Part shown: one piece after another, positions 51,898 through 60,824 of the stretch
Position numbering within the stretch: position 1 is the stretch's first letter
How the letters are laid out: each line of letters opens with the position of its first letter
Assembly: GCA_964419605.1 (NCBI GenBank)
Contig: CAYQQM010000001.1
Span: 70,330-134,329, forward strand
Origin: JABFXX01 sp964419605
Lineage (GTDB): Bacteria > Myxococcota_A > Polyangia > Haliangiales > Haliangiaceae
Direction: 5' to 3'
DNA: 64,000 nt
Made by a program: the position numbers and the translations under genes
The notes under the pieces: model-generated
Databases searched by the model: none
What the model saw: the letters and a program-made list of their open reading frames with translations, nothing else
What the model was told of the DNA's origin: nothing

Positions 51898-53661
51898 ATG
51901 GCCCGAAAACCCTCCTTCAATCTCGCATTAGAACTCGTTAAGCCGGGCTTCACCCCTGCGCAGCGCGATGCCCCGGCGCTCGTCGAAATCGTTGTCAGTG
52001 GAAACGAACCCGCGTGTACCCGAGCTGCGTCGGCGCTGGCAGTTCTGGGAGAACCGGGGCGCAGCGCAATCGAGTCGAGAATGGTGGCTTCAGTCGTTGC
52101 AGAGGATGGGCTCGCGCGCCTCGTGTCGGTTCTGGGTCGATTGGCCAGGCGCGGCAACGGTTCAGCGCGCGCTGCGGTAATCGCAGCGGTTCATAGCGCG
52201 TCGTCGCGCGTCCGGCGCGCTGCGATCGGAAGTCTCGGCAACTTGTGCTCTGACGCCCCCCGCGACCCTCGCGACCCTCGCGACCCTCGCGACCCTCGCG
52301 ACCCCCGCGACCCTCGCGACCCTCGCGACCCTCGCGACCCTCGGAAGTCCCCGACGGGGGAGAAGTCCCCGACGGGGGGGGAGTCCCTGGCAAGGGAGGT
52401 GCGGAGCCGAAGCAACTCGGCGAGGTCCGAGCAGGATCAACGCAACCTCGACGATGTTCGCGACGTGCTGATCACTCGCTGGGATGCCGGCAACGTTCCG
52501 GCCGACGAGCGGCGTGCGTTAACCGACGCGCTGGGAAAACTCGGCGGTCCTGCTGCTCAACAACGGCTGCAGAGCCTTATGCCCAGTGGAGATCTGGAAC
52601 TCAAGCGCCGCCGAGATCGGGCCGTGCTCATCGCTGATCGGACCGAATCGCGCGGTTCTGCGTCAGAGGTCCGCGTTGACGTAGCGCCAAGCACCGCCCT
52701 CGCAGTTCGACTCTATTGCAAGGCTGGACTTGCGGGTCTGCTGGCGGCTGAACTACGCGAAGCGCGCTTTGAACCCCAGGCTAATCGCGACGATGCGGTC
52801 GATCTCACGCTCTTGCAGCCTTGGTCGGCCCTGTTCGCATCGAGGCTTTGGATACGCGCTGGCGTTCGCGTGCCCCTTCCAGCCGGTGAACCTGGGTCTG
52901 CGATCGTTGCTGGAATCGTGGCCCAGCGCCAGCTTCTGGCTAGCTGGACACGCGGTTCGATCCGATGGCGCCTCGAAGTCCCCAGTGGAAAGCAGCGGGC
53001 CCTGGTGTGGCGAGTCGCGAGAGACGTACGTCAGCACGCCCCCGAACTGGTCAACGATCCGAGCTCGACGACCTGGGACATCGCCATCGACGATAGCGCG
53101 CTTGAATTGCGACCCCGACGCGTGGTGGATCCGCGGTTCGCGTATCGCGTTGCCGAGGTGCCGGCCGCGTCACATCCCACAGTTTCTGCAGCCTTGGCGC
53201 GGCTGGGCGAAGCCCGACCCGACGATCGAGTTTGGGATCCCTTCATGGGATCGGGTCTCGAGCTGATCGAGCGAGCCTTGCTTGGCCCCGCCCGGTCGTT
53301 CGCGGGTACCGACCTCGCATCCTCCGCGATTGTGGCGGCCCGCGCCAACCTCGAGTCCGCTCGCGTAACCGCCTCACTCGCCGTGGGCGATGCGCGCGCG
53401 GCAGCGGGCGACCGCGATCTCGATTTGGTGATTACCAATCCCCCACTCGGAAGCCGGGTTAGGATCGAGGCAAGCAGCCTACTTGTAACGACGCTGCCGA
53501 TCATCGCGCGCCGATTAGCCCCGGGCGGCCGACTCGTGTGGATTACACCCGCCCGGAACAAGACCTCGCCAGTCGCTAGGCAACTCGGGCTCCTGTGCAG
53601 CGCGTCGCTGCCTGTGGACCTCGGAGGCGTACGCGGCCATGTCGAACGCTGGGACCGCTAG
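51898..53661 (+). CDS. HEAT-like / THUMP-like RNA methyltransferase
   Basis: 587 residues from ATG 51898; the frame is open further upstream but overlaps ffh and has no family sequence. Residues 1-115 are helical and HEAT-repeat-like; a 9-copy Arg-Asp-Pro array plus Lys-Ser-Pro-Thr-Gly repeats follow as linker; the middle resembles THUMP/ferredoxin-like domains of nucleic-acid methyltransferases; residues ~430-587 form a Rossmann methyltransferase with VWDPFMGSGLELIERAL (motif I) and LVITNPPLG (NPPL catalytic motif). N2-guanosine methylation of rRNA or tRNA is likely. Confidence 0.7.
   Translation: MARKPSFNLALELVKPGFTPAQRDAPALVEIVVSGNEPACTRAASALAVLGEPGRSAIESRMVASVVAEDGLARLVSVLGRLARRGNGSARAAVIAAVHSASSRVRRAAIGSLGNLCSDAPRDPRDPRDPRDPRDPRDPRDPRDPRDPRKSPTGEKSPTGGESLAREVRSRSNSARSEQDQRNLDDVRDVLITRWDAGNVPADERRALTDALGKLGGPAAQQRLQSLMPSGDLELKRRRDRAVLIADRTESRGSASEVRVDVAPSTALAVRLYCKAGLAGLLAAELREARFEPQANRDDAVDLTLLQPWSALFASRLWIRAGVRVPLPAGEPGSAIVAGIVAQRQLLASWTRGSIRWRLEVPSGKQRALVWRVARDVRQHAPELVNDPSSTTWDIAIDDSALELRPRRVVDPRFAYRVAEVPAASHPTVSAALARLGEARPDDRVWDPFMGSGLELIERALLGPARSFAGTDLASSAIVAARANLESARVTASLAVGDARAAAGDRDLDLVITNPPLGSRVRIEASSLLVTTLPIIARRLAPGGRLVWITPARNKTSPVARQLGLLCSASLPVDLGGVRGHVERWDR
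52261..52386. repeat. Nine 9-bp CGCGACCCT units plus two G/C hairpins, in frame
   Basis: Nine near-perfect copies of CGCGACCCT (52261-52341; one has CCC) encode Arg-Asp-Pro. They run straight into GGAAGTCCCCGACGGGGG and a second copy, encoding KSPTGEKSPTGGE. The same two-part arrangement recurs at the right end of the window. Confidence 0.85.
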
Positions 53662-54572
53662 GATTTGAGCATAGCGACCAGCTGATTGAGCCTCTTATTA
53701 GCGGAAGAGAAATCGCCATCGCCAAATCGCTGAATCACTTCCGATAAAATTCCGGACAGCTGTTGATGGGCTGCGTCGTCGAGCTTGCTGGTCCGAATCT
53801 GGGCTTGCACCCTAGCCATCTTGGCCTGAAGGAACGAGCGGTTCACTTGAATCGCATCGACAGTGCTCGCGAGCTGAGCTGCGGCGAAATACGCCTTGCC
53901 CATGTCGTTGTCGTTCATTGCCCTCCCCGCTTCCGCCTCGAGTCCCTGCGCCCCCCCAGGCAGGTCGGACACCAAGATTCCTTTCTTCGCCATACTCGCT
54001 TTGGCTCTGGCAATAAGATCGCTGACATCCTTTCGGGCGTAGTTTCCGCCCTTGGCTGGCTGCTGAATGATGAGAGGTCCGGAGGCGAGGCATCCCTCCT
54101 TCCACCGCTGCGCCAACTCCGAATCGCGCTGCATCAAGTGGCGTTCGCGCTCGGCCAGTTCAGCCTCTCGTTTCGCCAACGCGTACTCCCGGGTCGCAAG
54201 GTCCGACTCCCGCGCAGCTACTTGTGCGGCCTTGTCGCCCGTCTGCTTTAGCAGGTCGAGCTTGGAATTCACCTGGTCGAGCTCTGCTTGTGTGGTGGGG
54301 CTATTGAGCTCGCGGTCAAGGTCGTCTTTCTTGCGCTTCTTCTCGCTTGCGTCGCCTCCCCTCGCTTCGATATCGCTAATTTCGATCCCGAGGCTGGTGC
54401 TCTCGTTTTTGAGCTTGTTCCGCGTCTCTAGCAGTTTGTCGCGCCTCGCCAACAGTTCCTGCTGCGCGCGCAACGCGTTGGGATCCAACGTTCCTCCGCC
54501 GTCGCCATTACTTTTGCATCCGGTAATGACGCCGGCCAATCCCAGAATGACCATAAGGCGCGCGCGACGCAT
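53658..54572 (-). CDS. Coiled-coil lipoprotein
   Basis: 304 residues. Signal MRRARLMVILGLAGVITGC gives a lipobox with Cys19. A long heptad-rich region at about 35-160 (LLARRDKLLETRNKLKN, ATREYALAKREAELAERERH) predicts a coiled coil, then a globular or helical C-terminus (AAQLASTVDAIQVNRSFLQAKMARV). No enzyme motif. It may be an envelope-spanning or scaffolding protein. Its stop touches the methyltransferase's stop, i.e. the genes converge, overlapping by 4 nt. Confidence 0.65.
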   Translation of the reverse strand: MRRARLMVILGLAGVITGCKSNGDGGGTLDPNALRAQQELLARRDKLLETRNKLKNESTSLGIEISDIEARGGDASEKKRKKDDLDRELNSPTTQAELDQVNSKLDLLKQTGDKAAQVAARESDLATREYALAKREAELAERERHLMQRDSELAQRWKEGCLASGPLIIQQPAKGGNYARKDVSDLIARAKASMAKKGILVSDLPGGAQGLEAEAGRAMNDNDMGKAYFAAAQLASTVDAIQVNRSFLQAKMARVQAQIRTSKLDDAAHQQLSGILSEVIQRFGDGDFSSANKRLNQLVAMLKS

Positions 54573-54636
54573 GTCGTGTCATTCTACTTCATAAGGCCCC
54601 TTGGCCGGACAGGCCCCGAAGCCCTAGAATAACATC

Positions 54637-56055
54637 GTGGCCTATCCCGGCGTCGTTCGCGTCTTTGCCACCTCCCAAACCCCCGACTTCGACGGCCCGT
54701 GGCAGGCCCAACCACCTTCAAACAGCACCGGTTCGTCGGTGGTCATCGGGCCTGGATTGCTGCTGACAGGGGCGCATGTAGTCGCTAATGCTACGTTTCT
54801 GCAGATTCAGAAACTGACGCACCCCGACAAAGCGATCGCTCGGGTGAAGGCTGTCAGCCACGACTGCGACCTGGCCCTACTTGAAGTCATCGAGCCAAGC
54901 GATTTTCTGGATGACATCGAGCCAGCGGAGCTTGGCGAGATGCCGCGGTTGCGCGACGAGGTTGCTGTCGTTGGCTACCCGGTCGGCGGTGAGGAAATCT
55001 CTATTACGGAAGGGGTCGTATCGCGCATCGAGGTTCAGCGTTATAGCCATTCGCAACGCCACTTGTTGGCGGTCACGGTCGATGCCGCAATTAACGCCGG
55101 CAACAGCGGTGGACCGGTGTTTGGCGACGGCAAGGTCGTAGGCATCGCATTTCAGAAGCTCACTGGCGTCGACAACATCGGCGAGATGGTTCCCCCCCCC
55201 ATCATTCGCGCCTTTCTCGATGGCGTAGCCAGCGGCAAGCGCCCTGAGATTCCATCGCTGGGAATCGCGACGCAAAACTTAGAGAACCCGTTGCTGCGCA
55301 AGCAGCTGGGATTGGTGGCAAGCGAGAGCGGCGTCGTGGTTCTCCACATTGACCACGGCGGATCTGCGGATGGCACGCTGCAACCCCGCGACGTCATTTC
55401 GGCTATCGACGGCCTCCCTATTGCCAACAACGGCACCGTGCAGTTCATGAATCGTCACCGAACTCGCTATGACGTAGTGCTGGGCTACCGCTACACCGGG
55501 GACAAGGTCAAACTCAACATCAAGCGCGGCGGAAAGCCCATGACGGTAGAGGTGGAGCTGACCACGTGGAAGCCCCTGGTGCCCCGCACTCGCTACGATC
55601 TCCCGCCCAAGTATTATGTCTACGGCGGCCTCGTGTTTCAGATGCTCACCCGGGACTACTTGACTACCTGGGACAAGTGGTGGAACAAGGCGCCGAAAGA
55701 ATTCCTACAGTACTACTATCACGGCTACCGCACACCGTCGCAGCATGAAGTCGTTATCCTGACCCAAGTCCTCGCGGACGAAATCAACGTCGGCTACTCG
55801 CATTTGTATAACGAAGCCGTGGCAACCCTCAACGGCCGTGAACCGGCCGATATGGAAGACTTTGTGCATCACCTGTCTACGGCACGAGGCGTCGTAGAGA
55901 TCACGACCACGTCGGGCGGAATGATCATGCTGGATGCCGATGAGGTTCGCCGAGCCCAACCGCGCATTCTGGCTCGATACCATATCCCGCGCGACCGCAC
56001 CGCTGGCCTGCCCGGTGCCGCTCCCACCACACCGCTGAGAACGGGAACCCCTTAA
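54637..56055 (+). CDS. Signal-less Deg/HtrA-type serine protease with PDZ-like domains
   Basis: 472 residues from GTG 54637. The trypsin-like domain carries His in LLTGAHVV, Asp in HDCDLALLEV and Ser in NAGNSGGPVF; YPVGGEEISITEGVVSRIE is typical of Deg proteases. A first PDZ domain (about 220-310: LGIATQNLENPLLRKQLGL, GDKVKL) and a second PDZ-like C-terminal domain follow. There is no signal peptide or membrane anchor, so it is probably cytoplasmic, like plant Deg9-type enzymes, rather than the periplasmic HtrA. Likely proteolysis of damaged or specific cytosolic proteins. Confidence 0.8.
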   Translation: MAYPGVVRVFATSQTPDFDGPWQAQPPSNSTGSSVVIGPGLLLTGAHVVANATFLQIQKLTHPDKAIARVKAVSHDCDLALLEVIEPSDFLDDIEPAELGEMPRLRDEVAVVGYPVGGEEISITEGVVSRIEVQRYSHSQRHLLAVTVDAAINAGNSGGPVFGDGKVVGIAFQKLTGVDNIGEMVPPPIIRAFLDGVASGKRPEIPSLGIATQNLENPLLRKQLGLVASESGVVVLHIDHGGSADGTLQPRDVISAIDGLPIANNGTVQFMNRHRTRYDVVLGYRYTGDKVKLNIKRGGKPMTVEVELTTWKPLVPRTRYDLPPKYYVYGGLVFQMLTRDYLTTWDKWWNKAPKEFLQYYYHGYRTPSQHEVVILTQVLADEINVGYSHLYNEAVATLNGREPADMEDFVHHLSTARGVVEITTTSGGMIMLDADEVRRAQPRILARYHIPRDRTAGLPGAAPTTPLRTGTP

Positions 56056-56067
56056 CGCTCAATATTG

Positions 56068-57558
56068 CTAGGGCATCTGCGAGCTGCCGCTAAACTCTTC
56101 GAACTTGGCGACTGCAACGCCCGCAGCAATCCCTAACCCAACCAGCGCAACAAAGATGAGCAGACTTCGGCGCAACGACCTGGTGGGTACTGGGCTGAAT
56201 GACCGGACCGCCGCTTCCTTCGGCTGTTCCGGTACGCGACCTTCCGGAGCCGTGGACACGGCGAGTGGCAGTTCGCGATCGCCCGACGAAAGATACTGCG
56301 CCCCCCTGTGCGACGTATCGTCGTCGCCCGGATCCGTGGTCGGCGCCTGAAGTGGCATCTGCAGCCGTGGGTCCGTGGCGACGTCGAAGGCGAGCTTTGG
56401 CGGCCGGGTTCGCATGCGCGGTCGAGGCTCGGACTGTTGCCACGCCGCAGGATCTTGCGAGGACGTCGCCTCGCTAGCTACCCCGCCGAACCCATCGAGT
56501 TGTGGAGCCTCGTCCTTGCCCGGATCGCGAAGCCGAAGTACCACCGTCTTTACGTTGTCAGCATCTTCGCGTTCCACCGGCGCGCCAACTTGGGTTCGAT
56601 CGGTGTTGCCAACATCAGCCCATGGTTCCTTGTTTGGGCCAAAGACCCGGGTCATGAACCGCTTGAGCGCGGATGCCGAGGCGGCCAACCTAGCGCGTGC
56701 GGCAAACGCATCGAGAGCTTCGATCATTTCTTGAGCAGTCTGAAACCTGGCGTTGGGATCATTGGCCATCGCCGTAAGAATGATTGCTTCCAACTCCCGC
56801 GGGTAGCCCGGCACCGCCACCGATGGCAAAATGATTTCCCCCGAGACGATCCGCTTCATCGTTTCGAAATCGTCGGCCCCCTTAAAGGCGCGACGCAGCG
56901 TTGTCAGCTCATAGAGGCAAATACCAAGCGCGAAGATATCGCTTCGCCGGTCGATCGGCTTGCCCTTGCACTGCTCAGGAGACATGTAGCCATATTTTCC
57001 CTTGATCGTCCCACCGACGGTCTTGGTAGCGCGTTCTTCTGCCTTCGCGATGCCAAAGTCGAGGACCTTAACCGAGCCGTCGTAACCCACCATGATGTTG
57101 GCGGGAGACACGTCGCGATGAACGATGTTAAGCGGCTGGCCTTGTTTCCCTTTGCGTTCGTGGGCGTGATGCAATCCTGCCGCAGCACCGGTCAACATCA
57201 TCAGCGCGAGTTCGAGCGGAATAGTCCATCCGCGCTTGATCGTGGTCTCGAGAATCGCACGCGCGTTTTCCCCGTGCACGTATTCCATCGCCATGAAATA
57301 CGCGCCATCGGCTTGGTCGACTTCGAACACTTGCGCGATGTTCTGGTGATTGAGTGTTGCTGCAAGCTTGGCTTCATCTAGAAACATCGTGATGAAGCGC
57401 TGGTCGCGTGCCCGCTCCTGAAGGATCGTTTTCAGCACGACATAGCGTTCGAATTCACCTAGGCCGGTCTGCCGGGCAAGATAGATCTGCGCCATCCCGC
57501 CAGTGGCAAGGTGGTTCAGAACCTCATATCGGCCAATTCGCAGAGGCGCCCCCGTCAT
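56068..57558 (-). CDS. Hanks-type Ser/Thr protein kinase with C-terminal membrane anchor
   Basis: 496 residues from ATG 57558; the longer frame overlaps the neighbouring membrane gene. Kinase motifs (longer-frame numbering from 57651): GGMAQIYLAR glycine loop, VVLK Lys near 74, HRDVSPANI (Asp180, Asn185) and LDFG near 199, then APE-type YMSPEQ and SDIFALGICLYEL. All catalytic residues are intact. A Pro-rich, poorly conserved region follows, then one helix (LLIFVALVGLGIAAGVAVA) near the end, placing the kinase domain in the cytoplasm. Substrates unknown; FHA proteins in this window are candidate partners. Confidence 0.8.
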   Translation of the reverse strand: MTGAPLRIGRYEVLNHLATGGMAQIYLARQTGLGEFERYVVLKTILQERARDQRFITMFLDEAKLAATLNHQNIAQVFEVDQADGAYFMAMEYVHGENARAILETTIKRGWTIPLELALMMLTGAAAGLHHAHERKGKQGQPLNIVHRDVSPANIMVGYDGSVKVLDFGIAKAEERATKTVGGTIKGKYGYMSPEQCKGKPIDRRSDIFALGICLYELTTLRRAFKGADDFETMKRIVSGEIILPSVAVPGYPRELEAIILTAMANDPNARFQTAQEMIEALDAFAARARLAASASALKRFMTRVFGPNKEPWADVGNTDRTQVGAPVEREDADNVKTVVLRLRDPGKDEAPQLDGFGGVASEATSSQDPAAWQQSEPRPRMRTRPPKLAFDVATDPRLQMPLQAPTTDPGDDDTSHRGAQYLSSGDRELPLAVSTAPEGRVPEQPKEAAVRSFSPVPTRSLRRSLLIFVALVGLGIAAGVAVAKFEEFSGSSQMP

Positions 57559-57631
57559 GGGCTCCGACACCTCTACGAGAATCGGCTGGTTCCCTGTGTA
57601 AGTCAAGGCGTCGACCGTGCTGCCAGCAGAC

Positions 57632-58102
57632 CTACATGTCCTGTCGCACAACGCGAATGGTCGCTACAGCGCCAAAAATGACTGCGCCACCATAGAGAGC
57701 CGCCCCTAGGCTAACCGACGCGCCGGGCACGCCCGGAAACCCTGCGACGAAATACGCGGCAGCGGCAGCGGCGGTCGCGACCGACACCAGCGCAGTTTTG
57801 GCGACGAAACTGGACTGCCGACCTGAAGCAATCGTTGCGGCGAGCCCTATCAGCACCGCCATGGTAACAAGGCCCGCGCTCCACGTCGCGGCGGCCCCGC
57901 GATGCCATAGGGTGTTCCCGCCGATCCACGACAAGCTGGTGGTTCGGCAAGTTCCTCCAAAACACTGCCGCGTACCCAACGGTCCGATGGCGACATCCTC
58001 GCCGACAGTCCACCATCCCCCGCTCCAGACCGAGATCGCAAATAACGTTGCAGATACTAAGGCAACGGCCACGCTGATCCACCGGGAACTCACGACGAAC
58101 AT
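57632..58102 (-). CDS. Small four-helix membrane protein
   Basis: 156 residues from ATG 58102; the frame is open to 58153 but the added residues are not hydrophobic. Four predicted helices, including WISVAVALVSATLFAISVW, AGLVTMAVLIGLAATIA and VSVATAAAAAAYFVAGF. A Cys pair (CFGGTC) sits in the loop after helix 1. No family recognised. The stop lies upstream of the kinase start (57558) by 73 bp in the same direction, so they may be co-transcribed. Confidence 0.6.
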   Translation of the reverse strand: MFVVSSRWISVAVALVSATLFAISVWSGGWWTVGEDVAIGPLGTRQCFGGTCRTTSLSWIGGNTLWHRGAAATWSAGLVTMAVLIGLAATIASGRQSSFVAKTALVSVATAAAAAAYFVAGFPGVPGASVSLGAALYGGAVIFGAVATIRVVRQDM

Positions 58103-58221
58103 CGTGCGGCGCACAGGCGCGGAGAGCAACGCCTGCGGAGCACATTGCAGCATGCCCAGGCGGCGGGAGGGGGGGGCGAAGATTCATGTACCTGCCCACC
58201 CCGCTATGCTATCGTGGCAGA

Positions 58222-58467
58222 ATGATTTCGTACGACGACCTCGTTGCTCGTCTACAATCTTGGCGTGTCCGGAACGGCCTATCCGTGACGACCGCGACGA
58301 CAGCCGAATCAGCAGGCACCGCTGCGGCCCAAGACGATATCTCTGCGGAGCAACTTGAAGTCATCGATGATGACCACCACCGCAGTCACGATTTCACGTT
58401 GGACTCTATCGGCTCCGATGAAGCCACGCCCATAGGCGGTGTGCCCGACCCGCCGCGGCGGTTCTGA
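58222..58467 (+). CDS. Small acidic hypothetical protein
   Basis: 81 residues from ATG 58222; the frame reaches 58186 but ATG 58222 starts the conserved-looking MISYDDLVARLQSWRVRNGL segment. The rest is Ser/Ala/Asp-rich, ending in GGVPDPPRRF. No domain recognised. It lies divergent from the four-helix membrane gene and convergent with the pseudokinase, with a G-rich stretch similar to that near 40835 just upstream. Confidence 0.4.
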   Translation: MISYDDLVARLQSWRVRNGLSVTTATTAESAGTAAAQDDISAEQLEVIDDDHHRSHDFTLDSIGSDEATPIGGVPDPPRRF

Positions 58468-58558
58468 CGCCCAGTGACTGAATTCGGCCGCGAGAGCGAT
58501 CGGTCTATTTAGGGGACAGCGCCAGAGCACTCCTGCCCTTTCTCCCCTGGCAGCGGGG

Positions 58559-60211
58559 CTACTTGGCGGCGAACAGAATGATCGCGATAAGCGCCAGAAC
58601 CGCGATAACCACCCCGGCGATGATCTTGGTGCGTCCGCCTTTCATTTCATCGATGAGGGCGTCAGGTGAAACGTTCGCTGCATCGACGTTTCCGTCCGAA
58701 GGAAGCGCGCGCAGCGTCTGCGTTGCACCGGTGCGCAGACTGTAGCGCTCGGTATCGCCGTGCGTGAGGCTGCCGTCGTCTTTGTAGCGCTCGTCGATCG
58801 GTAGCGTGTCGGCTTTGTCTGCCGACGCTTCTGCGCCGGTACGAGAGCGCTCCTCCGCCGCTGCAAGCGCCGCCTGAACATCTAGATCACCCTTTTTGAA
58901 CCAAAGAGTTTCGCGGAATTTTCCCTTGTTTGATTCGCTATCCACAGCCCTCTTCTTTCCTGTGGCTCCGGCCGCCTTGGGCACCGCGACCACGGGGGGA
59001 GCTACGACCGCCGCAGTCGCCGTTGGCGAAGCAGTTGCGACGCTTGGCATTGCTGGAGACGCGGCCGCTGCGCCTGCGGGTACCGGCGGCGAACTTGCGG
59101 CAGCTACCCGCGCTGTTGTCGGAGTCGCTACCGGTTCAGCGGGGCTACTCGTTTTTGGCGCCGATGATGGCTGCCCTGGCGAAGCGATCGCTGCGGGCAT
59201 GATCGGCGGAGCCATCCCAAGCACAGTTTGCGCCGCTCCAGCGGAGGCCGGAGTCGAGGAACTCGGCTTTGCGCTACGCTCCTTTCCCAGCGGTTTGGGT
59301 GCCGCGGGCGCATCGACTCCCCGCCCTACCCGAACGACCTCATCGACGAATTGCCGCAACGTCAAAAAGCGCTTGTTGGGGCTGCGATCCAAAGCTCGCA
59401 TGATCGCAGCTTCAAGTGGAGACCCCGCCGAAATCGCGTTGGGAGCAATCTGCGACGGAGGTGGAATCGTTCCGGTGCGGTGCAGCTCGTAGACTGCATC
59501 CGGGGTCCCTTCAAACACCGTTCGGCCGGTAAGCATGTAGTAGTACAAGGCTCCCAGGCTATACAGGTTCGAACGCTGGTCGATTGGGCGACCCTCGACC
59601 TGCTCTGGCGCAACAAATTCCGGGACACCCGGCACTTTTTCCGAAGGGGTAACGGCGAGAGGAAAGTTGATTAACTTAACGGCATTGCCGACGATTAGCA
59701 CGTTCTTTGGCGCGAGATCCCGGTGAACAATGCCCGCGTGCGCCGCATCGATGAGCGCGGTGCCGATCGCCTCGATGACCTCTGCCGCGCGCCGCACGGG
59801 AACCGGCCCCTCGGCCGAAACCACCGCCGCGAGCGTGCGAACGTTTTCCAATAGCTCCATCGCGACCCACAGCTGATCGGCCTTTTTTCCGAAGCCAACC
59901 ACCTTCGCAATCCCAGCGCTCTGAACCCGCTCGATCTGCTGCAGCTCGCGCTCCGCCCGTTGAACCGCTCCTGGCCATGCAACGACGTTCGACGCTACCA
60001 GCTTCACTGCGAGTACTGTGCCCGTGGCTTTTTCCTTGGCCCGATGAACCACACCGGTGCGCGCTCCTCCGAGCCGATCCCCAAGATCGAATCGTTGCGA
60101 CAGCGAGTCGTCAGCGGCGGCTTCTGGAAGCGGAACGAGTGGCGCTGCGTCCACTGGACAGAAGTTCGCTTCGCTACTGAACTGCTTCTGGCACTTGGGG
60201 CACAACTTCAT
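58559..60211 (-). CDS. Zinc-ribbon pseudokinase with C-terminal membrane anchor
   Basis: 550 residues. An N-terminal zinc ribbon CPKCQKQFSSEANFC (Cys 4, 7, 18 and nearby) precedes a kinase-like domain at about 40-300. Lys70 (VLAVKLV) and HRDLAPKN (Asp165, Asn170) are present, but the DFG Asp is Asn182 (LINFP), the F-helix Asp is Asn215 (RSNLYSLG), and the glycine loop is poor. It is probably catalytically dead. A long Pro/Ala-rich linker leads to a C-terminal helix (IIAGVVIAVLALIAIILFAA) with almost no tail, i.e. a tail-anchored protein. Likely an allosteric or scaffold partner in a kinase cascade. Confidence 0.8.
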   Translation of the reverse strand: MKLCPKCQKQFSSEANFCPVDAAPLVPLPEAAADDSLSQRFDLGDRLGGARTGVVHRAKEKATGTVLAVKLVASNVVAWPGAVQRAERELQQIERVQSAGIAKVVGFGKKADQLWVAMELLENVRTLAAVVSAEGPVPVRRAAEVIEAIGTALIDAAHAGIVHRDLAPKNVLIVGNAVKLINFPLAVTPSEKVPGVPEFVAPEQVEGRPIDQRSNLYSLGALYYYMLTGRTVFEGTPDAVYELHRTGTIPPPSQIAPNAISAGSPLEAAIMRALDRSPNKRFLTLRQFVDEVVRVGRGVDAPAAPKPLGKERSAKPSSSTPASAGAAQTVLGMAPPIMPAAIASPGQPSSAPKTSSPAEPVATPTTARVAAASSPPVPAGAAAASPAMPSVATASPTATAAVVAPPVVAVPKAAGATGKKRAVDSESNKGKFRETLWFKKGDLDVQAALAAAEERSRTGAEASADKADTLPIDERYKDDGSLTHGDTERYSLRTGATQTLRALPSDGNVDAANVSPDALIDEMKGGRTKIIAGVVIAVLALIAIILFAAK

Positions 60212-60394
60212 CGCCTCATCCCTCTAATCGTGCGAATTGTAAGGGCAACTTCGCAAGTAATTAAGGTATCACGGGGCCCGAGCCAGCGCTGCGAGCTTGG
60301 CCAAGAAATTGCCTCAATTCGGCGCCGCCCCGTCAGGCACGAATTGACACAGCAGGTGGATCAACGCTAGAAACGCGGCGCAAAGGATTCCGGC

Positions 60395-60550
60395 ATGGCT
60401 TCCAACACCAAAGCGACCAGCGTCAAGCGTAAGAATAAGCACGAAAAAGCCGGGCGTCGGCGCAAGAACAAACTCGCGCGCAAGTCCACGGCGTCTGCGG
60501 CTGAGTTGTTCAGCAAGCTCGGCGCGCCGGGAACTCCCTCCCCGCGTTGA
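60395..60550 (+). CDS. Small highly basic protein, unknown function
   Basis: 51 residues: MASNTKATSVKRKNKHEKAG, then RRRKNKLARKSTASAAELFSKLG and a Pro-rich end. About one third is Lys/Arg. AAAGGA at 60381-60386 is a fair ribosome-binding site, about nine bases from ATG 60395. Sequences of this type look like nucleic-acid-binding peptides, but none was firmly recognised. It is divergent from the pseudokinase and convergent with rel. Confidence 0.55.
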   Translation: MASNTKATSVKRKNKHEKAGRRRKNKLARKSTASAAELFSKLGAPGTPSPR

Positions 60551-60824
60551 CATAGTTATCGCACCATCAAACTGGCCCCCCTGTGCGCCGCCATTAGCCG
60601 CGCCCGCAACGTGCGCTGAAGGGGTCGCTGCGTCTACATCGTCCGCCGGGTTGACTGCGGTCCGCGGCCGAGCCGCGCGAGGCTCATCCCTCCTGATCGT
60701 CGATGGCATCGATCACGTCCACGCAGCCGATCAAGTTCCCGAGCGCGGCTACGTCCATGGGAACGCCCACCTTCAGGGGGGCGGCCACGGCCTCCAGAAC
60801 GGAATGAGAATGGGATCAATCACG
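60551..60824. other. Intergenic region with an unresolved short frame
   Basis: No established gene. On the minus strand a 43-codon open stretch downstream of the rel stop, ending at TGA 60686-60684, reads VGVPMDVAALGNLIGC then VDVIDAIDDQEG; it looks protein-like and contains an ATG at 60758 giving 24 residues, but could be chance or a gene remnant. Confidence 0.25.
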
